This document shows, one piece after another, positions 1-6,352 of a stretch of 7,598 bases of DNA; the first letter of the stretch is position 1; the number at the start of each line of letters is the position of its first letter. Below the pieces are notes generated by a model, which worked only from the letters and a program-made list of their open reading frames with translations, made no database searches and was not told where the DNA came from. The stretch is taken from NCBI GenBank assembly GCA_900552975.1, contig UWSL01000073.1:1-7598 (forward strand), read 5' to 3'. A program made the translations under genes and the position numbers. This stretch comes from an uncultured Mycoplasmatota bacterium. Its GTDB lineage: Bacteria; Bacillota_I; Bacilli_A; RF39; UBA660.

Positions 1-2
1 AG

Positions 3-38
3 ATAAGTTTTATATATTATTAATTATAATAAACTTAT
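3..38. repeat. 8-bp inverted repeat upstream of the radical SAM gene
   Basis: ATAAGTTT (3-10) and AAACTTAT (31-38) are exact inverse complements separated by 20 nt of pure A/T. The right arm ends on the first base of the extended -10 element of the following gene, so the repeat would cover the -35 region and could be an operator. In sequence this AT-rich an 8-bp match may also be chance. Confidence 0.3.
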
Positions 39-46
39 GCTATTAT
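38..46 (+). promoter_or_regulatory. Candidate extended -10 promoter of the radical SAM/MazG-like/Nudix operon
   Basis: TG (38-39), one base, then TATTAT (41-46) matches an extended -10 element, with five of six bases of TATAAT. No good -35 is seen at 17-18 nt upstream (best TTATTA at 17-22). The predicted transcript would start near 53, giving a leader of about 20 nt that contains the ribosome binding site at 59-67. Confidence 0.4.
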
Positions 47-71
47 AAAAAAGAAATTAAGGGTGATTTGT

Positions 72-1190
72 ATGGAATGTAGTATTTCAAATATCATTGA
101 TATGCATGATACTTGGTTATCTATTGATTCAATTCAAGGCTGTACTAATGGTTGTAAATACTGCTTTCTTCAAGGAAAAGGTGATAATTTATCTCAACCA
201 AAGATAATAGCAAGCGCAAGCGAAACCATATCTTACTTATTTTCTTCAAAATATTATGATTCACGTATCCCGCTTTGTTTACTACCGGGGACTGATCCAT
301 TTTTAAATGAGATAAATGCCAACTACGTCAAGGAGTTATTAGAAATACTGGCTAGTAAAAAGGTTTCCAATCCTATTATTATAATAACCAAATGCCTTAT
401 TCCTGATTATATCCTTGAATATTTAGATGAACTAACAAAAAAGGGGTTTAAAATAGTCGTCTATTTAAGCTATTCTGGTCTAGGCAAAAAATATGAGCCT
501 AATATTGACTATCAAAATATCAAACTTAATTTCTATAATTTAGCATCTAGAGGGATCCGAATAATTCACTATTATCGACCATTTCTACAAGAAAACTCTA
601 GTGCTAAAAATATAAAAGACATGTTAGATTTTGTTAACCAATACACTAATATTTCTGTGATAACTGGTTTAAAACTAAGATCTGACTTTATAGATAAAAT
701 AGATTTTTTCCCACTTGCCAAAACAAATCGGGAAGAATGTATAAATGCTTCAAGCATTTGGCCACGTTCTGCTTATGATTTTTTCTTTCAAGATTACCAA
801 CATTCTCAAAATGTTTTTCAAACCAATTACTGTGCTTTAGCTCAAGTATTAGAAGAACCATGTCCACAATATTTTGGTACTTTTGAATGTAAAAATTATA
901 ATCATTGTTCCCCAGAACAAAGGAAACGTTGCAATACATTTAAGAAAAATCAACTTCAAAATGTTGATCATATTTTGTATGATCTAATAAAACGTTTAGG
1001 TAAGTTGACTAACGAAATAGAAATAGTTAAAGAAGAAAATAATATTATCATAAAAAATAGTAAACTTACTATTGCTGATGCTGCTTATCTAACGCGGATT
1101 TTAGGATATAAAGTTTCTATAGATAAACGTCAAGAAGACGATATTCATTTCAATTCTTCAATTACTAACTCTAAACCACTAATTTTTTAA
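72..1190 (+). CDS. Radical SAM protein, SPL-like, with C-terminal Cys cluster; substrate unknown
   Basis: This is a predicted radical S-adenosylmethionine enzyme of 372 residues. The cluster-binding motif CxxxCxxC is seen as C24, C28 and C31 (CTNGCKYC), preceded by SIDSIQG. The later pieces LLPGTDPF (70-77) and IIIITK (102-107), and a strand near 161-171, fit the half-barrel of the spore-photoproduct-lyase-like group (COG1533 type) rather than classical activases. Beyond the barrel, C254, C264, C273, C279 and C287 may hold a second Fe-S cluster or zinc. A tail of about 70 residues (300-372) has no family I recognise. ATG 72 is preferred over an in-frame GTG at 63 because GGTGAT (62-67) then sits 4 nt upstream. 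It is the first gene of an operon, 12 nt before a MazG-like gene and upstream of a Nudix gene, so a nucleotide-related substrate is plausible but unproven. Confidence 0.8.
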   Translation: MECSISNIIDMHDTWLSIDSIQGCTNGCKYCFLQGKGDNLSQPKIIASASETISYLFSSKYYDSRIPLCLLPGTDPFLNEINANYVKELLEILASKKVSNPIIIITKCLIPDYILEYLDELTKKGFKIVVYLSYSGLGKKYEPNIDYQNIKLNFYNLASRGIRIIHYYRPFLQENSSAKNIKDMLDFVNQYTNISVITGLKLRSDFIDKIDFFPLAKTNREECINASSIWPRSAYDFFFQDYQHSQNVFQTNYCALAQVLEEPCPQYFGTFECKNYNHCSPEQRKRCNTFKKNQLQNVDHILYDLIKRLGKLTNEIEIVKEENNIIIKNSKLTIADAAYLTRILGYKVSIDKRQEDDIHFNSSITNSKPLIF

Positions 1191-1202
1191 AGGAGTAAAA
1201 TA

Positions 1203-1757
1203 ATGAATAATTTACAATTTTTTTTAACTAACGAATATCAAAAGGCTCTTCAATTAAAAGATGAGTTTAATAAACTAAAAAATAAAGACTGGAATAGTTT
1301 AATTGTTTTATTAGAACTTAATGTTCAAATTGGTCACGTTTTCAATACCTTTAACCATACCAAAGACATCACCGAGCTAAATCGTCCTATCAATAATTTA
1401 GGCGATGAACTAAGTGATGTCTTACTTCAGTTATCTTATCTTTTATACCTTGAAAAAATAGATTTAACTAATTTAGAACAATATAGTAATTATCAATATC
1501 ATGAACTTGATGGTTTAACAATCATTCTTGGTCAATTGACCGAAGCATTACTAGAAAAATATGGTTATCGTTTTACTAAAGATCGTACTAATTTTGACGA
1601 TATTAATGCTTTTATCAAAGATCGTCTTATTAAATTGTTTATTATTGTTTTAAATATAGCAGATTCTTATAATTTAGATATAAATAAAGAATTTGAAGTA
1701 ATGTTTGAAGATGCTAATAACTTTATTAAAAGGAAAATTACTAATGGAAATGCTTGA
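1203..1757 (+). CDS. MazG-like all-alpha NTP-pyrophosphohydrolase-type protein, apparent tandem duplication
   Basis: The product is 184 residues, all helical in appearance and without membrane segments. Residues 66-79 (LGDELSDVLLQLSY) match the second metal-binding helix of MazG/dCTPase-type pyrophosphatases, with E69 and D72 as the ExxD pair. The first motif (ExxE) is poor: helix 33-48 keeps E38 but has Q42 and H45 where the family usually has acids. Residues 105-120 and 139-164 read like a second copy of the same two helices (GQLTEALLE; DRLIKLF, then NLDINKEFE), but there R141 and K144 replace the ExxD acids while E114 and E118 remain. Two half-sites may therefore combine, or the protein may be non-catalytic. 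The start is set by AGGAG at 1191-1195, 7 nt upstream. It sits between the radical SAM and Nudix genes, which supports a nucleotide-related role. The family call is moderate. Confidence 0.55.
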   Translation: MNNLQFFLTNEYQKALQLKDEFNKLKNKDWNSLIVLLELNVQIGHVFNTFNHTKDITELNRPINNLGDELSDVLLQLSYLLYLEKIDLTNLEQYSNYQYHELDGLTIILGQLTEALLEKYGYRFTKDRTNFDDINAFIKDRLIKLFIIVLNIADSYNLDINKEFEVMFEDANNFIKRKITNGNA

Positions 1758-2367
1758 TATCTTTGATGAAAATCATAACTTAATAGGAACATGTAGTAAA
1801 AAAGAAGTTCATGAAAAGGGCTACTGGCATCAAGTATTTGCTTGTCTTTTTATTAATTCTAGGAATAACCTTGTTTACTTACAATATAAAAATAATAGCC
1901 ATAATCCATTATCTTCTCTAAATAAACTAGATATATCTGTAAGTGGTCACTTAATTAGTGGGGAAACTCATAAGGATGGTGTTCGCGAAATAAAAGAAGA
2001 AGCATCTTTAGATGTATCATATGACCAGTTACATTACCTAGGAATGCATAAAACAAATGTTACCATAAATAAAAATTATATTATTAGAGAATTTCATTAT
2101 GAACATATCTATGATCATGACTTTTCTAATGATAAATTACAAAGTATTGACGATGAAGTCTTATACTTTGTTGCCTTTGATCTTGATAAACTACTAAACT
2201 TTATTAAAAATCCACAGGGAAATATTCTAGGTCAAACTCCTTATGGTACTCAAAAATTTACTAAAGATGATTTTATTACTGCTTACTTAGATGAAACTAA
2301 ATATTATGAAAAATATTTATACTTAGCTAAAAAGATTATCAAAAATGAACCAGTAAGCTGGAAATAA
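1744..2367 (+). CDS. Nudix hydrolase, Idi-like long type
   Basis: This is a Nudix family protein of 207 residues, expected to hydrolyse a nucleoside diphosphate linked to another moiety or to act on an isoprenyl-type diphosphate; the substrate cannot be read from sequence. The N-terminus (IFDE, then EVHEKGYWHQ at 21-30) is typical of the long group that resembles isopentenyl-diphosphate isomerase. The Nudix box runs from G68 to V91: GHLISGE, then REIKEE with E82, E85 and E86 as metal ligands. The spacer between E74 and R81 is 6 residues rather than 7, and the late box glycine is S88. As far as I recall, the short spacer occurs in this subgroup. The C-terminal 60-70 residues are helical. ATG 1744 lies 9 nt after AAAAGGA (1728-1734) and inside the end of the MazG-like gene (14-nt overlap), implying coupled translation. 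An in-frame ATG at 1705 would extend deep into that gene and lacks a comparable site. Confidence 0.82.
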   Translation: MEMLDIFDENHNLIGTCSKKEVHEKGYWHQVFACLFINSRNNLVYLQYKNNSHNPLSSLNKLDISVSGHLISGETHKDGVREIKEEASLDVSYDQLHYLGMHKTNVTINKNYIIREFHYEHIYDHDFSNDKLQSIDDEVLYFVAFDLDKLLNFIKNPQGNILGQTPYGTQKFTKDDFITAYLDETKYYEKYLYLAKKIIKNEPVSWK

Positions 2368-2388
2368 AGCACTTTAAGTGCTTTTTTT
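2366..2388 (+). terminator. Rho-independent terminator of the radical SAM/MazG-like/Nudix operon
   Basis: An 8-bp stem (AAAGCACT 2366-2373 with AGTGCTTT 2377-2384) and a 3-nt loop run into seven T residues (2382-2388). The hairpin begins within the Nudix stop codon, so the first operon ends cleanly before the suf operon. Confidence 0.88.
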
Positions 2389-2393
2389 ATTCA

Positions 2394-2422
2394 TAGACTT
2401 CTAAAACGAAAGATGCTAAAAT
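2394..2422 (+). promoter_or_regulatory. Candidate SigA-type promoter of the suf operon
   Basis: TAGACT (2394-2399, four of six to TTGACA) and TAAAAT (2417-2422, five of six to TATAAT) are separated by 17 nt, with TG at 2414-2415 making an extended -10. It lies between a terminator and sufC. The expected start near 2429 falls inside the ribosome binding site (GGAGGTGAT, 2426-2434), so the leader would be only about 11 nt and would keep GGTGAT. Confidence 0.5.
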
Positions 2423-2439
2423 AATGGAGGTGATTAATT

Positions 2440-3180
2440 ATGTTATCTATAAAAGATTTAACTGTTGAAGCAGAAAATAAAGAAATATTAAAAAATTTTA
2501 ACTTAGATATTAATGATGGTGAAATTCATGCCTTAATGGGACCAAATGGAGTTGGTAAAAGTACTATTTGCCGTACTCTTTTAAAAGATCCTAACTACCT
2601 TGTAAAAAAAGGTCAAATAACTTATAACGAAAAAGATTTAGCTAATCTAACCACAACTGAAATTAGTCGTTTAGGAATTATGATGATTAGTCAAAATCCT
2701 ATTGCTATTGAAGGAGTAACTAATGCCGAAATGCTAAGAATGGCTCTTTCAGAAAAAAATAATGAACATATTGATATCTTTAAATTCTATAAAGAAGCCA
2801 AAACTATCTGCGAAAAATTAAATGTTCCAGAAAGCTTCCTACATCGTAATATTAATGATGGAATGAGTGGTGGTGAACGTAAGAAAAACGAACTTATCCA
2901 TATTTGGATGCTTAAGCCTTCTTTCTTAATCCTTGATGAAGTAGATTCTGGTTTAGATGTTGATGCCTTAAAAATTGTTGCTAATTCCTTAAAAGAATAT
3001 CATGAAGAAACTAATTGTAGTATTTTAGTAATTACTCATAATCCCAAATTATTAAATATCTTAGAACCTGATTATATTCATATCATTAAAAATAAAAAAA
3101 TAATTAAAACTGGAGATAAAAGCCTTGCTAATCTTATCGAAAAAAATGGATTTAGTAATTTAAGCGAGACAAACGAATAG
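2440..3180 (+). CDS. sufC: SufC, Fe-S cluster assembly ATPase
   Basis: SufC is the cytosolic ABC-type ATPase of the SUF iron-sulfur cluster assembly scaffold; it dimerises on SufB/SufD and drives cluster formation by ATP hydrolysis. All motifs are visible in the 246-residue product: Walker A GPNGVGKST (34-42), Q-loop Q85, signature MSGGE (142-146) followed by the SufC-typical RKKNE, Walker B FLILDE (162-167) with catalytic E167, the D-loop in DSGLD (169-173), and switch H200. The LDEVDSGLDVDAL stretch separates SufC from transporter ATPases. The length is normal for the family. The start is fixed by a perfect GGAGGTGAT 5 nt upstream. It is the first gene of the suf operon, with its own candidate promoter, and is followed 15 nt later by the scaffold gene. 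Confidence 0.96.
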   Translation: MLSIKDLTVEAENKEILKNFNLDINDGEIHALMGPNGVGKSTICRTLLKDPNYLVKKGQITYNEKDLANLTTTEISRLGIMMISQNPIAIEGVTNAEMLRMALSEKNNEHIDIFKFYKEAKTICEKLNVPESFLHRNINDGMSGGERKKNELIHIWMLKPSFLILDEVDSGLDVDALKIVANSLKEYHEETNCSILVITHNPKLLNILEPDYIHIIKNKKIIKTGDKSLANLIEKNGFSNLSETNE

Positions 3181-3195
3181 GACTGAACTAGAAAA

Positions 3196-3885
3196 ATGAA
3201 TAAAATAATAGTAGAAAAAGAAGAAAAAATCCAATTAACAAACAATGTATTTAACTTAGAAATAAAAACAGCTAAAGTTATAATTGAAATAACAGGTAAG
3301 GTTTTAATAAATGAAATCATCAATACTAAAGAAGATAATGTTGAAATAATAATTAACTTAAATAAAAATAGTTCATTACTTTATAATCGTTTTCTAATTT
3401 CTGATAAAATAAATAGCAATATAACTATTAATCAAGAAAATGATAGCAATGCTATTTTCAACTATTCAATAATTGCTTATAATAAAGGCAAAATAACATT
3501 TAATAGTAATATAAAAGGTGATAATAACAATACTAATATTGATATTAGAGCCGTTACTGAAAAAAAGGGTTCACTAAATATTGCTTGTACTTCTGCTGCT
3601 GTTAAAAAGACTAAAGAAAATGTTATTTTAGAAGATATAAGAATCCTTCTCTTAAACGATGAGGAAAATATAATCATTCCAGATCTTTTAGTATCTTCTA
3701 ACGAAGTAGAAGTTAACCACGCTGCTACTTTAAGTGGCTTAAAACAAGATGAACTATTTTATTTAATGAGTAAAGGTTTAAGTCGTGAAGCCTCAGCTAA
3801 CTTAATTAAAAACGGCTTTTTAATAAACAACTTAGAATTACCAACATCTGAACAAGAAACAATTAAAGAATTAATTGGGAGGTGA
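3196..3885 (+). CDS. Short SufB/SufD-family scaffold protein
   Basis: This is a member of the SufB/SufD family, which forms the beta-helical scaffold on which SufC acts. The 229-residue product carries only the beta-helix (roughly 20-165, rich in alternating I/V/N strands) and the conserved C-terminal region: PDLLV (162-166), VNHAATLSG (173-181) with H175 at the place of the essential SufD histidine, then DELFYLMSKGL (185-195) and a helix ending NLIKNGFL. The only cysteine is C131. SufD and SufB are normally above 400 residues; the N-terminal helical domain is absent, and the 15-nt gap to sufC leaves no room for a frameshifted remnant. Its place after sufC fits sufD, but features of both paralogues are mixed, so no symbol is given. 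AGGA (3179-3182) is 13 nt from ATG, a weak site, which suggests coupling to sufC translation. Its stop codon lies inside the sufS ribosome binding site. Confidence 0.88.
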   Translation: MNKIIVEKEEKIQLTNNVFNLEIKTAKVIIEITGKVLINEIINTKEDNVEIIINLNKNSSLLYNRFLISDKINSNITINQENDSNAIFNYSIIAYNKGKITFNSNIKGDNNNTNIDIRAVTEKKGSLNIACTSAAVKKTKENVILEDIRILLLNDEENIIIPDLLVSSNEVEVNHAATLSGLKQDELFYLMSKGLSREASANLIKNGFLINNLELPTSEQETIKELIGR

Positions 3886-3889
3886 AAAA

Positions 3890-5086
3890 ATGAATCGTGA
3901 AGATTTTCCGATGCTCAAAAAAGGAATTATTTATCTAGATAACGGTGCAACAACATGGAAACCAATTTCAGTTGTTGAAAAAATAAATTCTTATTACACA
4001 CAATATACAGCTAATGCTCACCGTGGAGATTACGATATTTCGATGCGTGTTGATATGGAATATGAAGGAGCCCGTGATAAAGTTCAAAAATTCATTAATG
4101 CTAAGAGTCGCCAAGAAATTGTTTTCACTAGTGGTACTACAGATTCTTTAAATATAATTGCAAGTGGTTTTTTTCGCCACAATTTAGAACCAAATGACGA
4201 AATTCTTATAACAGAAAGTGAACATGCCTCAAATGTCTTACCATGGTTTCGTCTAGCCAAAACAAATGGTGCTGTAGTTAAATTCTGTGAACTAGATGAT
4301 AATCATTACGTAACATTAAATAATTTGAAAAAGAGTATAACACCTCGAACGAAAGTTATCAGCTTAGCTCAAATTACTAATGTTATCGGAGATTTGCGTC
4401 CTTTAAAAGAAATCTGTCAATTTGCTCATGAACATAACATATTTGTTGTTGTTGATGGTGCTCAAAGCGTTGCTCATATACCTATAGATGTTCAAAATAT
4501 AGATTGTGATTTTCTAGCTTTTTCTGGCCACAAAATGTGTGGTCCAACCGGAATAGGTGTCTTATACGGAAAATATGAACTTCTAAATGCCATGGAACCT
4601 CAAAATTTAGGTGGCGGGATGAATGAATCATTTGATTCAGTTGATGAAGTATATTTAAAAGAATTACCAACGCGTCTTGAAGCTGGAACTCCTAATATTG
4701 AAGGAGCAATCGGCCTTGGAGCTGCTATTGATTATCTAAGTAACATTGGCATGGAAAATATTGCAGCTTATGAACAAAAATTGCGAAGATACGCATATGA
4801 CAAATTAAAAACAATCAGTCATATTGATATTATTAATGAAGAGAGTGATAGTGGTATTATTGCTTTCAACGTTGAAGGAATTTTTGCTCAAGATATTGCA
4901 GTTTACCTAAATAAATACAATATTTGTGTTCGTGCTGGTAACCATTGTGCTAAAATTTTAAAAAATGAAGTAGGTGCTAAAAACACCGTTCGTCTAAGTA
5001 TCTATTTTTACAATACTTATGAAGAAATAGATAAAGTTGTAGAATTATTAAAAGATAAAAATAAAATATTAAACGAAATGCTATAG
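3890..5086 (+). CDS. sufS: SufS, PLP-dependent cysteine desulfurase
   Basis: SufS removes sulfur from cysteine, leaving alanine and an enzyme persulfide that passes to SufU. The 398-residue product is full length for a class II (SufS/CsdA) desulfurase. Seen in it are YLDNGATTW near the N-terminus, H112 in ESEHASN stacking on PLP, D189 in VVDGAQS, the Schiff-base lysine K215 in FSGHKMCGPTG, R262 and E264 in TRLEAGTPN, the persulfide cysteine C353 in RAGNHCA and R369 for substrate carboxylate binding. The RAGNHCA loop and lack of the longer IscS/NifS loop support SufS over IscS. ATG 3890 is chosen because GGGAGGTGA (3877-3885) lies 4 nt upstream; an in-frame TTG at 3875 precedes that site and is unlikely. 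The gene starts 4 nt after the scaffold gene, so the two are probably coupled. Confidence 0.96.
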   Translation: MNREDFPMLKKGIIYLDNGATTWKPISVVEKINSYYTQYTANAHRGDYDISMRVDMEYEGARDKVQKFINAKSRQEIVFTSGTTDSLNIIASGFFRHNLEPNDEILITESEHASNVLPWFRLAKTNGAVVKFCELDDNHYVTLNNLKKSITPRTKVISLAQITNVIGDLRPLKEICQFAHEHNIFVVVDGAQSVAHIPIDVQNIDCDFLAFSGHKMCGPTGIGVLYGKYELLNAMEPQNLGGGMNESFDSVDEVYLKELPTRLEAGTPNIEGAIGLGAAIDYLSNIGMENIAAYEQKLRRYAYDKLKTISHIDIINEESDSGIIAFNVEGIFAQDIAVYLNKYNICVRAGNHCAKILKNEVGAKNTVRLSIYFYNTYEEIDKVVELLKDKNKILNEML

Positions 5087-5097
5087 GAAGTGTAACA

Positions 5098-5526
5098 ATG
5101 AATCCAGAAATAAAAAAAGAAATAATCATGGAAAATTACTTAAATCCTCTAAATAGGGGAGCAATAACTGACGAAAAGTATATTAAAGTAAATTCCAATA
5201 GTGAAACTTGTATTGATAACATTGATTTATATGTCTTATTTGAAGATGGAAAAATTAAAGATGTTCATTTTGATGGTGAAGCTTGTGCAATTTCAACTTC
5301 TGCAACTTCAATTATGATAAAACTATTAATTGGTAAAACCATTGAAGAAGTTAAGAATTTAATTACTAATTATTATAACATGATTGATGAAAAAGAGTAT
5401 AATCCCGAACTTCTTGAGGAAGCTAACTGCTATGATGAAATTTACAAACAGCAAAATCGCAAAAGTTGTGCTACTATTCCATGGCACGCTCTTGAAAAAG
5501 CTCTTGCTGTCTATGAAAAACAATAA
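5098..5526 (+). CDS. sufU: SufU, Zn-dependent sulfur acceptor
   Basis: SufU is the IscU-fold zinc protein that accepts persulfide sulfur from SufS in Gram-positive bacteria; it is a sulfurtransferase rather than a scaffold. In the 142-residue product the expected zinc ligands are C38 and D40 (ETCID, where many homologues read CGD), C63 (GEACAIS) and C124 (RKSCATIPW). The YLNPLNRG stretch near the N-terminus matches the usual opening. An additional C111 is present. The insertion between C63 and C124 that marks SufU against IscU is present (about 95-115). AGGAAG (5085-5090) overlaps the sufS stop codon and lies 7 nt before ATG. It is the last gene of the operon: a terminator begins at its stop codon, and sufB, which usually follows in Bacilli, is not here. 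Confidence 0.94.
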   Translation: MNPEIKKEIIMENYLNPLNRGAITDEKYIKVNSNSETCIDNIDLYVLFEDGKIKDVHFDGEACAISTSATSIMIKLLIGKTIEEVKNLITNYYNMIDEKEYNPELLEEANCYDEIYKQQNRKSCATIPWHALEKALAVYEKQ

Positions 5527-5553
5527 AAAATTGTAAGTTATCTTACAATTTTT
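5526..5553. terminator. Bidirectional terminator between sufU and the convergent membrane gene
   Basis: A perfect 12-bp stem (AAAAATTGTAAG 5526-5537 with CTTACAATTTTT 5542-5553) with a 4-nt loop has a T-run on the plus-strand side (through 5555) and an A-run on the other, so it can end transcription from both directions. It touches the stop codons of both sufU and the minus-strand gene. Confidence 0.9.
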
Positions 5554-6267
5554 TTATTTTCCAGTATTTATAAAAGTCAAAAATAAAGTAATAATTCCAC
5601 TAATAATAAAGCAAAAACCTAAAACTGGTAAAGCCCAATTTAATAGGAGACCATCTTCGATAACAATATTAGGTTTACTAGTCAAAACTTTTAAAGCTTT
5701 TTTTCTTTTTCTTAAATCTTTACTATTCATAATATCTTGACTATTATAAGTATACGTTTTTCCTTGGTATTCATATTCATAAATTGCTAATCGTACTAAG
5801 TTATCATTTTGCTTTAATTCATTAAAACCAATTACTGTTCCCAAAACCTTCTCCTTTTCCCCAAAACCTAGTTTCTCGCCCCATATTAGTCGTGGTAAAA
5901 AAATGAAACCAATTCCTAAAAAAAATAAAACTAAAGCTAATATTAAACCAGCAATAAATTCTCTTGTAAAAGTTATTTGATCTATTCCAGGAGTTAACAA
6001 TAAAATAGGCCCAGCAATTAAATTAAAACCTACCAAAGCTAAAAACCAACCTAGGACATTTTTAAAATAAACTAAAATTAAACCAAAAATTAAAAAATAT
6101 TGTCCGAAAATAATAATACTATATATTGGATTTGTCTTATAAACAACAAAACAAGCTCCCAAACTGGCAATCATCCATATAATCCCTAATGAAATCAATA
6201 AAATTTGTTTAACTGAGTATTTTTTCTTTTCCTTTTTTACTATAAAATCCTTTCTTCTTACTTTCAT
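5554..6267 (-). CDS. Five-helix membrane protein with DUF3592-like loop; function unknown
   Basis: I do not recognise a characterised family. The 237-residue product has a very basic N-terminus (1-20, many K/R) and then predicted membrane segments at about 22-43, 49-67, 71-92, 105-127 and 211-233. Between helices 4 and 5 lies a hydrophilic stretch (130-208) with VIGFNEL near 145 and YEYEYQGKTY at 163-172. That pattern of a strand, then Y-x-Y, then a G-K/R-x-Y turn resembles the extracytoplasmic part of DUF3592-type proteins. That likeness is by eye only. No signal-peptidase site or catalytic motif is seen. ATG 6267 is supported by AAGGATGAT (minus strand, 6279-6271), 3 nt upstream. It is transcribed towards sufU and away from the coat-type genes, as a single gene. 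Confidence 0.75.
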   Translation of the reverse strand: MKVRRKDFIVKKEKKKYSVKQILLISLGIIWMIASLGACFVVYKTNPIYSIIIFGQYFLIFGLILVYFKNVLGWFLALVGFNLIAGPILLLTPGIDQITFTREFIAGLILALVLFFLGIGFIFLPRLIWGEKLGFGEKEKVLGTVIGFNELKQNDNLVRLAIYEYEYQGKTYTYNSQDIMNSKDLRKRKKALKVLTSKPNIVIEDGLLLNWALPVLGFCFIISGIITLFLTFINTGK

Positions 6268-6283
6268 TAAATCATCCTTATCT

Positions 6284-6289
6284 ATTATA
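6284..6289 (-). promoter_or_regulatory. Candidate -10 box of the membrane protein gene
   Basis: A perfect TATAAT on the minus strand lies 4 nt before the ribosome binding site of the membrane protein gene. No -35 at normal spacing is visible (a TTGATT at 6319-6314 is 24 nt away, too far). The implied leader is about 10 nt. Confidence 0.35.
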
Positions 6290-6352
6290 TAGCTTAAAAT
6301 AAATAGAAAAATAAATCAATAGTTCTCTATTTTTATAAAATTTATTTTAATA

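Noticed and set aside
63..71. GTG at 63 as the start of the radical SAM gene
   Set aside because: It lies inside the ribosome binding site GGTGAT (62-67), which is properly placed for ATG 72.
138..170. Viperin-like antiviral radical SAM enzyme
   Set aside because: The motif CTNGCKYCFLQ lacks the viperin context (NYxCxFCFH), and no nucleotide kinase is adjacent; the barrel looks SPL-like.
688..939. Minus-strand open frame of 83 codons inside the radical SAM gene
   Set aside because: It is a shadow of a well-supported gene, with no ribosome binding site and no recognisable product; the same holds for minus-strand frames at 572-757, 3078-3323, 3477-3677, 4482-4670 and 6676-6870.
1705..1743. 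ATG 1705 as the Nudix start
   Set aside because: It would add 13 residues with no family likeness, overlaps the MazG-like gene by 53 nt, and has no ribosome binding site as good as the one before ATG 1744.
2389..2439. Riboswitch or Fe-S-responsive leader before sufC
   Set aside because: Only about 50 nt lie between the terminator and sufC, and the predicted leader is about 11 nt; no structured element fits.
3181..3195. Frameshifted or split sufD with the 5' half upstream
   Set aside because: Only 15 nt lie between sufC and the short scaffold gene, with no coding remnant, so this is a short gene rather than a broken one.
3875..3889. TTG 3875 as the sufS start
   Set aside because: The binding site GGGAGGTGA lies after this TTG and points to ATG 3890; SufS homologues also begin near there.
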